From: Bacteroidota bacterium
Lineage (GTDB): Bacteria > Bacteroidota > Bacteroidia > B-17B0 > Aurantibacillaceae
Direction of reading: 5' to 3'
Length of the DNA stretch: 60,513 nucleotides
Assembly: GCA_025362395.1 (NCBI GenBank)
Contig: JANYGK010000032.1
Location: forward strand, 1 to 60,513
Positions 46,940 to 55,673 of the stretch are shown here, in pieces. Numbering within the stretch: position 1 is the stretch's first letter; each line of letters opens with the position of its first letter. The translations under genes were made by a program, and so were the position numbers. The notes beneath the pieces were generated by a model. It worked only from the letters and a program-made list of their open reading frames with translations. It was not told the DNA's origin and did not search any database.

Positions 46940-48370
46940 ATGGACTTTAATTATAACAAAACAAAAATTGTTGCCACAATGGGCCCGTCTACCGAAAACA
47001 TTGCTGTTTTAGAAGAAATGTTTTTAACGGGACTGGATATTTGTCGCATCAATTTTTCTCATGGCGACTATGAGCCCATTAAACATGTTATTGACAATAT
47101 AAGGACCCTTAATAAAAAATTAAACCGCCACGTTGGTATTTTGGGGGACTTACAAGGGCCTAAATTACGTATCGGTAAAGTAAAAGATAACTCCGTTGAT
47201 TTAATTAACGGCAACGAAATTACAATTACTACTAAGGAGTGCGAAGGCACGGCCGAAAAAATATACATTACCTATCCTCAATTCCCGCAAGATGTAAAGG
47301 TTGGGGAGTTAGTGTTAATTGACGATGGAAAAATTACCTTAAAAGTATTAACAACCAATAAAAAGGATGAAGTGGTGGCAAGCATTATTGCCGGCGGTAT
47401 CTTATCTTCTAAAAAAGGTGTGAACTTACCTAATACAAAAATTTCCTTACCGTGCTTAACGCTAAAAGATTTGCGTGATTTGGATTTTGCTTTGGAAAAT
47501 AATTTTGAATGGATCGGCCTGTCTTTCGTGCGCAGTGTGACGGACATTGTTGAGCTGAAAGAAATTATCCGTTCTAAAAAGAAAAAAGCACGTGTTATTG
47601 CAAAAATTGAAAAGCCTGAAGCCATTAAAGAAATTGATAAGATTATTGAAGTAACGGATGGTGTAATGGTGGCGCGAGGCGACTTAGGCGTTGAAATGCC
47701 GATGGAAGAAGTGCCGTTATTACAAAAAATGATCGTTAACAAATGTATTTTAGCGTCAAAACCCGTTATTATTGCAACGCAAATGATGGAAAGTATGATT
47801 ACGGCGTATACTCCCACACGTGCTGAGGTTAATGATGTTGCCAACGCTGTATTGGATGGCGCGGATGCGGTTATGTTAAGTGCAGAAACATCGGTAGGGC
47901 GCTACCCTGTAAAGGTAATTGAATATATGCGCCGTATCATTACACAAATAGAAAATAACGGTTCCATTTATTATAAGGAGCATGAGCCGGAATTAAAAAC
48001 GGTAACCTATGTTACAGACAGTATCTGCTACAACGCCAGCGTTATGAGCAAGCAAGCCAACGTAAAAGCAATTATATCTATTACTAATTCAGGCTACACG
48101 GCGTTTAAATTAAGCAGCCACAGGCCTAAGGCTAATATATTTATTTTTACGGATAATGAGTCTTTATTAAACGCATTAAGCCTTGTTTGGGGGGTACGCG
48201 GTTTTTATTATGATAAATACGAAAGCACCGATCAAACGATCACGGATTTAAAAGATTTTGTAAAAGCGGGGGGTTTTGTAAAAGCAGATGACCTTGTAAT
48301 TAATTTGGCAAGTATGCCGATGAAGGAAAAAGGCAGAACCAATATGTTAAAGCTGAGTTATATTCAGTAG
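46940..48370 (+). CDS. pyk: pyruvate kinase
   Basis: 476 residues. It makes pyruvate and ATP from phosphoenolpyruvate and ADP. Seen: TKIVATMGPSTEN (8-20), INFSHGDY, GPKLRIGK, the active-site Lys in RVIAKIEKPEAI, the metal/phosphate region VARGDLGVEMP, and MLSAETSVGRYPV. The C-terminal allosteric domain is present but lacks an obvious extra C-terminal PEP-like domain. Its stop is directly next to the stop of the Fic gene on the other strand, with no base between. Confidence 0.97.
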   Translation: MDFNYNKTKIVATMGPSTENIAVLEEMFLTGLDICRINFSHGDYEPIKHVIDNIRTLNKKLNRHVGILGDLQGPKLRIGKVKDNSVDLINGNEITITTKECEGTAEKIYITYPQFPQDVKVGELVLIDDGKITLKVLTTNKKDEVVASIIAGGILSSKKGVNLPNTKISLPCLTLKDLRDLDFALENNFEWIGLSFVRSVTDIVELKEIIRSKKKKARVIAKIEKPEAIKEIDKIIEVTDGVMVARGDLGVEMPMEEVPLLQKMIVNKCILASKPVIIATQMMESMITAYTPTRAEVNDVANAVLDGADAVMLSAETSVGRYPVKVIEYMRRIITQIENNGSIYYKEHEPELKTVTYVTDSICYNASVMSKQANVKAIISITNSGYTAFKLSSHRPKANIFIFTDNESLLNALSLVWGVRGFYYDKYESTDQTITDLKDFVKAGGFVKADDLVINLASMPMKEKGRTNMLKLSYIQ

Positions 48371-49330
48371 TTATATAAAGCCGTATAGTGTGGTATTTTT
48401 GTCACCTGTTTTGTTTATGAATCCTGCATTATAGGCTTGTTTAAGATCTCTGCTTGCTGTAGCGGAAGCAATTTCCTTAAAGGCTCTTAAATAATCTTGC
48501 CTAGAAAAAAACGTACTTTTCGGTTTTGTTTCTTTAAATAAAATTATTCTGTCTTCCCAAGTTAATGTTTTGTTTTGTGTTTTTAATACAACTTCTAAAG
48601 ATTGATTAATAACACCCAACATAAATTCTATAAAAACGGTTGATTTGCCGTTTTTATCGGATTCTCCAAGGGCCCTGTAATACTTATCCTGTTTTTGTTT
48701 TATAATTAATTCGATAGGTAAAAACTCAAATATGTGAGAAAATTCTTTTAAAATAAGGGTTTGCCATAATCTACCCATTCGTCCGTTGCCATCCATAAAA
48801 GGATGAATAAATTCAAACTCATAATGAAACACACAACTTTTAATCAAAAGCAATTCAGGATCTTTTTTTAAATAATGAAATAATTCATTTAGTAAAGATT
48901 TGACCATCGATCCCTGGGGAGCTATATGCGCAAGCTTTGAGCCCTTTGCAATTCCTAGAGATTTTGTTCTTAGTTTTCCGGGATTTTCAATTAAGCCCGA
49001 CATCAATAATTTATGAGCCTTGCACAAAGAGGAAAAGCTTTTAAAATTTAGGTCATTTAGTTTATCATAAGCAGCAATTGCGTTTTTAACTTCAATAATG
49101 TCTTTTTTTGGAGCAACAATTCTTTTGTTTTCTAAAAGCGCTGTAACTTGTTCAACAGACAGTGTGTTGCCTTCAATTTCTAAAGAAGATTGAATAGTTT
49201 TGATTCTATTCTTCTTTCTTAGCTCGGTAGGCGGTTTTTGCAAATGTGTTGCATTAATCTCCCCTATTTTTTCAGAGATAGAAACTAATTGTTTTAATAT
49301 AGTATGTGTTATTTCGTAAGGTGGTTTCAT
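48371..49330 (-). CDS. Fic-family protein (class II) with C-terminal winged-helix segment
   Basis: 319 residues. Fic proteins transfer AMP or a similar group from a nucleotide to target side chains. Seen: inhibitory helix SSLEIEGN near 48-55, fitting the (S/T)xxxE(G/N) motif with Glu that blocks ATP; the Fic motif HPFMDGNGRMGRLW near 176-189 with the catalytic His and both Arg. The last 55 residues (SRQDYLRAFKEIASATASRD and AYNAGFINKTGDKNTTLYG) look like a winged helix-turn-helix. A 24-bp palindrome lies 6 bases before the start codon. No adjacent antitoxin gene is needed for class II. Target unknown. Confidence 0.92.
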   Translation of the reverse strand: MKPPYEITHTILKQLVSISEKIGEINATHLQKPPTELRKKNRIKTIQSSLEIEGNTLSVEQVTALLENKRIVAPKKDIIEVKNAIAAYDKLNDLNFKSFSSLCKAHKLLMSGLIENPGKLRTKSLGIAKGSKLAHIAPQGSMVKSLLNELFHYLKKDPELLLIKSCVFHYEFEFIHPFMDGNGRMGRLWQTLILKEFSHIFEFLPIELIIKQKQDKYYRALGESDKNGKSTVFIEFMLGVINQSLEVVLKTQNKTLTWEDRIILFKETKPKSTFFSRQDYLRAFKEIASATASRDLKQAYNAGFINKTGDKNTTLYGFI

Positions 49331-49335
49331 TTAAA

Positions 49336-49359
49336 TGATAGTATCATATGATACTATCA
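49336..49359. promoter_or_regulatory. 24-base perfect palindrome upstream of fic: possible autoregulatory operator
   Basis: TGATAGTATCAT followed by its exact complement. It occupies most of the 36 bases between the S4-protein stop (49367) and the Fic start (49330). The stem is AT-rich and has no T-run, so it is a poor terminator. Its symmetry fits binding by a dimeric DNA-binding protein; the Fic protein itself has a winged-helix-like C-terminus. Confidence 0.6.
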
Positions 49360-49366
49360 AAAGTAA

Positions 49367-49759
49367 TCATTTTTCATCACTTCTAAAATCAGTCATATCG
49401 CGCCTGTCTTTTTTGGTAGGCCTGCCGGCTCCCTTATCACGTAACATATTAGGCATAAAAAATACGGAACCAACTTTTTCGGTTTTATCTATAGGAGGCG
49501 TGTGATCAATATAATGCTCCTTCGCAATTTCAAAGCTTTGGCGTTTATCAATTATACCCGTTACTTCAATTATTTTTTTTATGTTTTGAGGGTATGAAAG
49601 CGTATAGCGTTCACCAATCTTTACAGTGTGTGCCGCCTTAACCAATACATCATTCAGTTTTACTTTATTGCTTTTAATAGCATCGCTTGCCAATGAGCGA
49701 GACTTATACATCCGTATAGCCCATAAGTAACTGTCGAGCCTGACCTCTTTTTTATCCAT
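49367..49759 (-). CDS. S4-domain RNA-binding protein (Hsp15/HslR-like)
   Basis: 130 residues. S4 domain at about 5-65: RLDSYLWAIRMYKSRSLASD, then NKVKLNDVLVKAAHTVKIGE. The C-terminus is basic (GAGRPTKKDRRDMTDFR), as in Hsp15, which binds stalled 50S subunits with nascent tRNA in E. coli. Same role here is inference from the fold and length. It may be transcribed with the Fic gene downstream. Confidence 0.9.
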   Translation of the reverse strand: MDKKEVRLDSYLWAIRMYKSRSLASDAIKSNKVKLNDVLVKAAHTVKIGERYTLSYPQNIKKIIEVTGIIDKRQSFEIAKEHYIDHTPPIDKTEKVGSVFFMPNMLRDKGAGRPTKKDRRDMTDFRSDEK

Positions 49760-49804
49760 GATAATTCTGAAACAAAAATAAGAAAATGCCGGGTTTTTAA
49801 AACA

Positions 49805-50857
49805 CTATTTTTGTTTACTTAAAACCTCCTGTGCCCTTTGGCTGTAAAAGCCTTTCCCGGTTACAATAGACTGTAACTGATTTATGGCTTTGTCGGTTTC
49901 CTTTGTATTTAATAAACACAGTGCTAAATAAAAATCCGATTCCTGGTGAAAAATATTGTTATCGTTATCTAAATTTTTTTGAAAATACGTTTGAGCCAAA
50001 GTATACTTACCGGTAAGGTAATAGCACATTCCCAGGTAGAACTGCGCGTTTGCATCCCCTTTATTAAATTCATATAATAAATTTAATTCTTCCATGCAGT
50101 TTACATACTGTTTTGAATTAAAAAGCTTCATGGCGCGTTGAATGATCTTATGCGCTAAGTAATTATCCGAATAATTGAGGCGGGTTTTTTCTACGCTGCC
50201 TTTATTTTCATATTGGGCTGAAAGACCTGAATTTATTGACAAATCGATAGACTGACTTTGTTCAAAATAATACAAACGGTAATTGGTAACTTTTAAAGTA
50301 TTAATAAAGACAACCGGTGCGTTTGGCGAAAAGCTCAAAATAATGTCTTCATTGTCTCCCGGTTTTGGTTCCGGGAACTCAACCGTTTTACCGATCATAA
50401 GCTCCGGAATGTCCATTGCAACAGGGAGTTCTTCTGCCTGGTTCAAAACAGAGTTATAGTGCTCTATCTTTTTTGCAATTACAGGTTTAGGTTCCGGAAA
50501 AAGGGTATCGGATGGGTTGACCCTGTTTAATGCTTGTTGAGGTTTATCGGGCTCTATTAATTGATAAACAGAAAGATGCGTTTTACTTTTTTGAAAAATA
50601 ACAAAGAATATAGAGACGCCGATAAACAGTCCGCATAATAAGCTTACAAGTATGGTATTATAATTACCCGGATTTTTTCCGGATTTTTTGTCTATGAGCA
50701 TATTAAGTTTATTAATATCGTTATTGCTGATATTAAATTGCTCAAATGCCACGGAAGACAAGTAACTCAGGTCATCCTGCTGCACGCTTTTTTCTAAAGC
50801 CGATCGCTGATCTTGAGATAAATTTACATTTTTATGTATGTCGTCGGGCTTAATCAT
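49805..50857 (-). CDS. membrane TPR protein, probable partner of the ECF sigma factor
   Basis: 350 residues. The first 85 are cytoplasmic, one membrane helix lies at about 68-88 (ILVSLLCGLFIGVSIFFVIF), and the C-terminal third (about 245-345) has TPR units (YVNCMEELNLLYEFNKGDAN, AQFYLGMCYYLTGKYTLAQT). Its start overlaps the sigma gene stop as ATGA. Position, the single helix and the small cytoplasmic part suggest an anti-sigma-like regulator, but the zinc-binding HxxxCxxC motif is absent. Confidence 0.7.
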   Translation of the reverse strand: MIKPDDIHKNVNLSQDQRSALEKSVQQDDLSYLSSVAFEQFNISNNDINKLNMLIDKKSGKNPGNYNTILVSLLCGLFIGVSIFFVIFQKSKTHLSVYQLIEPDKPQQALNRVNPSDTLFPEPKPVIAKKIEHYNSVLNQAEELPVAMDIPELMIGKTVEFPEPKPGDNEDIILSFSPNAPVVFINTLKVTNYRLYYFEQSQSIDLSINSGLSAQYENKGSVEKTRLNYSDNYLAHKIIQRAMKLFNSKQYVNCMEELNLLYEFNKGDANAQFYLGMCYYLTGKYTLAQTYFQKNLDNDNNIFHQESDFYLALCLLNTKETDKAINQLQSIVTGKGFYSQRAQEVLSKQK

Positions 50858-51447
50858 TTAGGGTTGTTTATACGGGTTTGTTCTTCAATCAATAATTTTA
50901 AATTTCTTTTTCCGTTTTGTATGTGGCTTTTAATTTCGTTTAAACTCAGGCTTGTTTCATTTGCAATATCCTGATAGCTTTTGTTTTGCAGATAAAATAA
51001 CTCTACGCATATCTTCTGTTTCTCTTTAAGCATAGGAAGGCAGTTTTTCATTTCTTCCAACAATACATCATCACTTACACTTGCAATTTTTTCTTCCGCT
51101 TCATAGGTTGAATCTTCATATTCAAACTCGTAATAGGATTTAATGTTTTTATAAGTTGTTTTATTTTTCCGGATCAAAGAAATGCAATGGTTACGGACCA
51201 CAAAGCTTAACCAGCCTTTAAAATTAGTAATCTCACGGCTATTAAGGTCCAACATCATTTTTTCAAATAATTGCATCGTGGCGTCCTGTGCTTCATCCTT
51301 GTCCTGCAGGTAAAACAAACACGTACCGTATACAGCGGTTACATGCTTCTTAAACAAATCGGCAAACAATTCCTTATCACCGCTTTGTTTATAGTGCTTC
51401 AACAATGCTTCGTCGCTTGTATATTCTTTTTTCTTAAAAAGCCACAT
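50854..51447 (-). CDS. ECF-type RNA polymerase sigma factor
   Basis: 197 residues. Region 2 at about 25-95 (FADLFKKHVTAVYGTCLFYL, DEAQDATMQLFEKM) and region 4 at about 135-190 (LPMLKEKQKICVELFYLQNK, SYQDIANETSLSLNEIKSHI). The 4-base overlap with the TPR membrane gene shows coupling. It probably controls a small envelope regulon; the divergent TonB-plug gene (148 bases from its start) is a candidate target. Confidence 0.92.
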   Translation of the reverse strand: MWLFKKKEYTSDEALLKHYKQSGDKELFADLFKKHVTAVYGTCLFYLQDKDEAQDATMQLFEKMMLDLNSREITNFKGWLSFVVRNHCISLIRKNKTTYKNIKSYYEFEYEDSTYEAEEKIASVSDDVLLEEMKNCLPMLKEKQKICVELFYLQNKSYQDIANETSLSLNEIKSHIQNGKRNLKLLIEEQTRINNPK

Positions 51448-51594
51448 ATATCTATCAGACGCACACCGATTAGTATTCCATAAAAATAAATTAAACTATT
51501 TTTCAAGGTGATTTTATGGAATGACCAATGAACCACGTCTTAAAGTTAAAGAATGCATTTTACATACATAATTTAATTTTAAAACTCAAACATT

Positions 51595-52431
51595 ATGAAA
51601 CAGTTAAAACTATTCGGCTTATTACTGCTTAGCAGCGCAGCCACATTAGCACAAAACGGCTCAGGAGCCATTAAAGGTCAAATTTTAAACGATGATAACT
51701 TGCCCGTAATAGGAGCAACAATTAAAATTCTGCAAGGTGATGCCTTAGTAGGCGGGGCAATGACGGATGAAACAGGAAAGTATACTTACAAGCCTTTAAA
51801 TGCGGGCGGTTATGATATAATCGTGTCAAGCGCTGAAACGCAAACAAAAAGAATAACAGATATTCACATAAGCCCTGAAAAAACAACTTATGTAGACGTA
51901 GCTGTTTCAACAAATTCTTTAGAAACGATTGAGGTAGTTGCTTTTATAAAACCGGCTATTGATAAGAGCTTTATTAATATGAAGGAAATAAACGCTGACG
52001 ATTTTTTACACATGGCTGTAGACAGAGGGAATGTAATTGACGCGATAGTTAATATTTCATCGGAAGCGAGTAAAGATTCAAATGGTGATTTACACGTAAG
52101 AGGCAGCAGGGGCGACGCTACCGCTTATTATATTGATGGCGTAAGAACTCCAGGTATTACAGGTGTAGCAGCACTTTCAGTTGAGAATGTGGCTATTATA
52201 ACCGGTGGCATCCCTGCGCAGTACGGCGACATAACAAGCGGAGTAATTATTGTAACCACTAAGGATTATTTTAGCGGCATACAAAGTAAACGCATGCAAA
52301 GCAGCTATATCAGGGAAAATAAAGAACGCGTACAACGTGAAAAAAATGCTGCCGCTGAAGAGAAAAAACGTAAAAAAGAAATTGAAGAAGAGTTGAAATT
52401 GGAAGATGAAGCCAAAACAAAACAGAACTAA
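51595..52431 (+). CDS. CarboxypepD_reg-like plus TonB-receptor plug domain without a barrel
   Basis: 278 residues. Signal peptide LFGLLLLSSAATLAQ; a carboxypeptidase-regulatory-like beta domain (about 22-105, GAIKGQILNDDNLPVIGATI); a plug-like domain (about 125-225) with LHVRGSRGDATAYYIDGVRT and IPAQYGDITSGVIIVTTKD, the usual plug end. It should then enter a beta-barrel of 500 residues or more, but instead ends after a charged coiled-coil tail (about 240-278, KEIEEELKLEDEAKTKQN). No barrel sequence follows: a terminator lies 16 bases on. So it is a plug-only protein or an early-truncated receptor. Confidence 0.85.
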   Translation: MKQLKLFGLLLLSSAATLAQNGSGAIKGQILNDDNLPVIGATIKILQGDALVGGAMTDETGKYTYKPLNAGGYDIIVSSAETQTKRITDIHISPEKTTYVDVAVSTNSLETIEVVAFIKPAIDKSFINMKEINADDFLHMAVDRGNVIDAIVNISSEASKDSNGDLHVRGSRGDATAYYIDGVRTPGITGVAALSVENVAIITGGIPAQYGDITSGVIIVTTKDYFSGIQSKRMQSSYIRENKERVQREKNAAAEEKKRKKEIEEELKLEDEAKTKQN

Positions 52432-52446
52432 TCTTTTAAGCTTAAT

Positions 52447-52484
52447 AAAAAACCCTCTGTATCGCTTGGTACAGAGGGTTTTTT
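52447..52484. terminator. bidirectional terminator
   Basis: AAAAAACCCTCTGTA (52447-52461) pairs with TACAGAGGGTTTTTT (52470-52484) across an 8-base loop. It serves the plug gene (plus) and the protease gene (minus). Confidence 0.93.
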
Positions 52485-52498
52485 ATTTTAAATAAATT

Positions 52499-53590
52499 TT
52501 ATTTTTTGTAAACCATCACGTTAAATACGAAAGGTTCCATTTTTTTAATTTGTTCGCTGCGTTTTAAACCCTTTAAGCTTGATTTTTTACCGGAAAGCGC
52601 TAAGTCCTTTTTAAGGGAATCGTTTTCCAGGTTATTAATCGTTTGCTTAATAAAGTTTGATTTTATGGCAAATCCGGTTCCTTCTGCAGAGCTTTGTTTA
52701 CCGCGAATCACACCAACAATATTTCCTTGTTCGTCCATTAACGGACCGCCGCTGTTACCCGGATTTACAGGAATAGAGATCTGATACATAGTCGTATCAT
52801 TATTAAACCCGCTTAATGCGCTTACGGAACCTTCTCCATAAACAACATCCCTGCGTGGATAACCCAGCGTAAAAATTTTATCGCCTATTTCCGAGCCTGT
52901 ATTTTTAAAGGAGAACGGGAACGAGATATTTTTGATAGACTCAATGTTGTCAATTTTATAAATGGCAATATCTAAAGCGGCATTGCTTGCTACTAATTTA
53001 GCGGAAGCCCTGTCTAATATGGTGTTAGTAACAAACACTGAATCGGCGTTGTTTACCATGTGCCAGCTTGTAATAAAATACCCTTTGTTGTTAAGTGCAA
53101 AGCCTGTTCCTTCTATATTCGCGGGTGCATATTTTTTTAAGGGCTTCCGTGTCGCATCTTTAATACCTTCAATAATGGCATCCTGCGAATATTTTAATTC
53201 GGTAACATCACGCTTTAAATCGGTAATGGCGTTGCTTTGTTGTTTTAATAAATACCCGCCGGTGCTTAAAACAGTAACGGTTCCCAAAACCGCAAATACA
53301 GCTACAGAAGCGGCCACAGCAAATGTTTTACCGTGTTTCTTTATAAATGTTTCTTCTTTTAACGAACGTATTTTAGCGTCTTTACCAAACTCCTGTTGGT
53401 GAATGGTAGCAAGGATCTGTTTTAAATGTGTACGCTGTTCGTGTTGGTTAATGCCTTCTAATATTGTTTTATGTTTATCAAAAGCTAACGCAAATTCCGG
53501 GTCCGATTTTAAGCGGTTTTCGAACTCTGTTTTTTCTCCGTCACTTGTCGTTCCAAAAATGTAATTGTCAAATAAGTCTGTTGCTCTCAT
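52499..53590 (-). CDS. membrane-anchored trypsin-like serine protease with anti-sigma-like N-terminus
   Basis: 363 residues. The first 80 (LFDNYIFGTTSDGEKTEFEN, then SDPEFALAFDKHKTILEGI) resemble the cytoplasmic anti-sigma part of Bacteroidota ECF regulators. One membrane helix at about 90-112 (FAVAASVAVFAVLGTVTVLS). The periplasmic part is an S1C/HtrA-like protease: His in FITSWHMVNNAD, Asp in NAALDIAIYKI, Ser in VNPGNSGGPLMD, all three catalytic residues present. No PDZ domain follows. It starts 14 bases after the sigma gene. Confidence 0.88.
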   Translation of the reverse strand: MRATDLFDNYIFGTTSDGEKTEFENRLKSDPEFALAFDKHKTILEGINQHEQRTHLKQILATIHQQEFGKDAKIRSLKEETFIKKHGKTFAVAASVAVFAVLGTVTVLSTGGYLLKQQSNAITDLKRDVTELKYSQDAIIEGIKDATRKPLKKYAPANIEGTGFALNNKGYFITSWHMVNNADSVFVTNTILDRASAKLVASNAALDIAIYKIDNIESIKNISFPFSFKNTGSEIGDKIFTLGYPRRDVVYGEGSVSALSGFNNDTTMYQISIPVNPGNSGGPLMDEQGNIVGVIRGKQSSAEGTGFAIKSNFIKQTINNLENDSLKKDLALSGKKSSLKGLKRSEQIKKMEPFVFNVMVYKK

Positions 53591-53604
53591 CTCTTTTTCC
53601 TTTT

Positions 53605-54162
53605 TTAATCTTCAAAAAAATACCGTTTTAAACGTTGTAAACATTTATATTTTTGTGTTTTTGCATTATCAGCATTGGTGTATCCGAACTTTTCAGATAT
53701 TTCCTCCATGCTTAATTTATATACATAAAAATCTTTTAACAGCGTTTTGCAGGGTTCCCCGAGGCTTTCCATACAGGCGTTCATTTTTTCAATATCCGAT
53801 TCTTTTTTTAAGTGCTCGGTTATCTCTTCGCTTACATCTACCACCTCAGCCTCTTCATCTTCTTTAAAACGCAGTGTGTGTCCGCTCTTGCGAAGTTGCT
53901 TTAACCACAACCGTTTTGCTATAGAAAAAATAAAGGTTTGCAGCTGACAATTTAATTCAAAACCCGGTTTTTGTACATTTTCATAGAGTACAATAATCGT
54001 TTCTTGGTAAATGTCGGCCGCAGCTTCACTGCTTCCGCTATTGTTTACAACATATTTAAGAACGAGGTTATAATACTTTTTGTACAAAGCCCGTAATACC
54101 GCATCTTGGTTATGCCTGAGCCCTTCAATAAATTCAGGGTCTGTGTACGTTACTTTCGACAT
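53605..54162 (-). CDS. ECF-type RNA polymerase sigma factor
   Basis: 185 residues. Region 2 at about 20-90 (ALYKKYYNLVLKYVVNNSGS, AADIYQETIIVLYENV) and region 4 at about 130-180 (LKDFYVYKLSMEEISEKFGY, KYKCLQRLKRYFFED). Its partner is the protease-fused protein 14 bases downstream. This is the second ECF module within 5 kb. Confidence 0.9.
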   Translation of the reverse strand: MSKVTYTDPEFIEGLRHNQDAVLRALYKKYYNLVLKYVVNNSGSSEAAADIYQETIIVLYENVQKPGFELNCQLQTFIFSIAKRLWLKQLRKSGHTLRFKEDEEAEVVDVSEEITEHLKKESDIEKMNACMESLGEPCKTLLKDFYVYKLSMEEISEKFGYTNADNAKTQKYKCLQRLKRYFFED

Positions 54163-54333
54163 AAAGTCTTTGTTTGAATTAATACCCGGATGAATTAAAA
54201 GTAACCCAAAAAGGTAGGTTTATTGTATTAAATGGTTGAATATCAGGGTATAAATGACTCTAAATTTTAATAATAATCTCTAATACCACTAAGTGTAATA
54301 TTATTTCGTCGTATGCCCTAAAAATGCCGATAG

Positions 54334-55623
54334 CTAAGCGTTCATTAAAGATTCTATCTCATCGGCCTCTAGCGGAATATGTTTCATCAAATCGTTATTT
54401 CCTGTTTCGGTAATTAAAATATTATTCTCTAAACGAATACCTAAGCCTTCTTCAGGAATATAAATCCCGGGCTCGCAGGTAAATACCATTCCGGCTTGCA
54501 TAGGCTCATAAAAAAAGCCTACATCATGCACATCTAATCCTAAATAGTGAGAGGTGCCATGCATAAAATATTTTTTATAGGCAGGCCATGCGGAATTCTG
54601 ATTTTTTACATCATCCGTTTTCAATAAGCCTAATTGTAAGAGCTCTTCGGTGATGAGCTCACCAACCGCTTTATTATATTTCTCAAAGGTATTGCCAACC
54701 TTCAACATGCCGGTTGCGCCTTTCATAACGCGTAATACAGCGTTATACACTTCTTTTTGGCGCTTTGTATATTTTCCATTAACAGGAATAGAGCGCGTCA
54801 TATCACTGGCATAGTTAGCGTATTCTGCAGCCACGTCCAATAAAATCACATCACCGTCTTTACAAGCTTTATTATTTTCTACATAATGGAGCACACAGGC
54901 GTTAGGGCCGCTTGCTACAATTGGGCCATAAGCAAAGCCGCGACTTCTGTTACGGACAAATTCATGAATCAGTTCCGCTTCAATTTCGTATTCCATTACG
55001 CCCGGTTTTACAAATTTTAATAAACGGCGAAATCCTTTTTCGGTAATGTTGCATGCTTGTTGAATCAGCTCAACTTCCAACGGATGCTTGATGGCGCGAA
55101 TGCTGTGCATGACAGGTGCAGAGCGTTCGATATGATGTAAAGGAAATTGCGCCGTGATCTTTTTATTGAAACGCATTTCAGCGGTCTCCATATCTATATA
55201 ACGACGCGTATGTTCGTTGCTGTTCAAATAAAAGTTCTCAGCCTGAAAAGCAAAACCTTTAAATACTTTTTCAAATTCATGATGCCAGTATATATTTTCG
55301 ATACCGCTCACTTCTTTTGCCTGCTCTTTAGTAAGCTTGGCACCTTCCCAAACGGCAATTAATTCGCTGGTTTCTTTTATAAATAACACCTCCTTATGCT
55401 TTCCGTCTTTTACATCAGGAAAAATCATCAGGATCGTATCCTCTTGATCAATGCCGCTTAAATAAAACAAATCACTGTTTTGTACAAAACCAAGAGACCC
55501 GTCTGCATTAGTGGGTAACATGTCGTTACTAACAAACAGCGCCAAAGAATTTGGTTTTAAACGGGTTACAAATTTTTTTCTGTTGTCGACGAATAAGTCT
55601 TTTTTTAGGATTGAATATTTCAT
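54334..55623 (-). CDS. pepP: Xaa-Pro aminopeptidase (PepP-like, M24B)
   Basis: 429 residues. It removes N-terminal residues before proline; two metal ions. N-terminal AMP_N domain (about 1-130; YLSGIDQEDTILMIF). The catalytic pita-bread domain has metal ligands: Asp in ILLDVAAEYANYASDMTRSI (two Asp), His in HGTSHYLGLDVHDVG, Glu in FTCEPGIYIP and Glu in GIRLENNILIT. Length and motifs are those of proteobacterial PepP. It starts 51 bases from the divergent DUF7793-like gene. Confidence 0.93.
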   Translation of the reverse strand: MKYSILKKDLFVDNRKKFVTRLKPNSLALFVSNDMLPTNADGSLGFVQNSDLFYLSGIDQEDTILMIFPDVKDGKHKEVLFIKETSELIAVWEGAKLTKEQAKEVSGIENIYWHHEFEKVFKGFAFQAENFYLNSNEHTRRYIDMETAEMRFNKKITAQFPLHHIERSAPVMHSIRAIKHPLEVELIQQACNITEKGFRRLLKFVKPGVMEYEIEAELIHEFVRNRSRGFAYGPIVASGPNACVLHYVENNKACKDGDVILLDVAAEYANYASDMTRSIPVNGKYTKRQKEVYNAVLRVMKGATGMLKVGNTFEKYNKAVGELITEELLQLGLLKTDDVKNQNSAWPAYKKYFMHGTSHYLGLDVHDVGFFYEPMQAGMVFTCEPGIYIPEEGLGIRLENNILITETGNNDLMKHIPLEADEIESLMNA

Positions 55624-55673
55624 TTTGTCGATTGAATTATTATATTTGTTTTTACTAATATATGTATTTTTGT

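Noticed and set aside
47278-47844. 188-codon minus-strand frame
   Set aside because: Antisense to pyruvate kinase, whose motifs are complete.
49336-49359. Palindrome upstream of fic as an intrinsic terminator for the S4 gene
   Set aside because: Stem is AT-rich and no T-run follows on the minus strand, so an operator is the better reading, though not proven.
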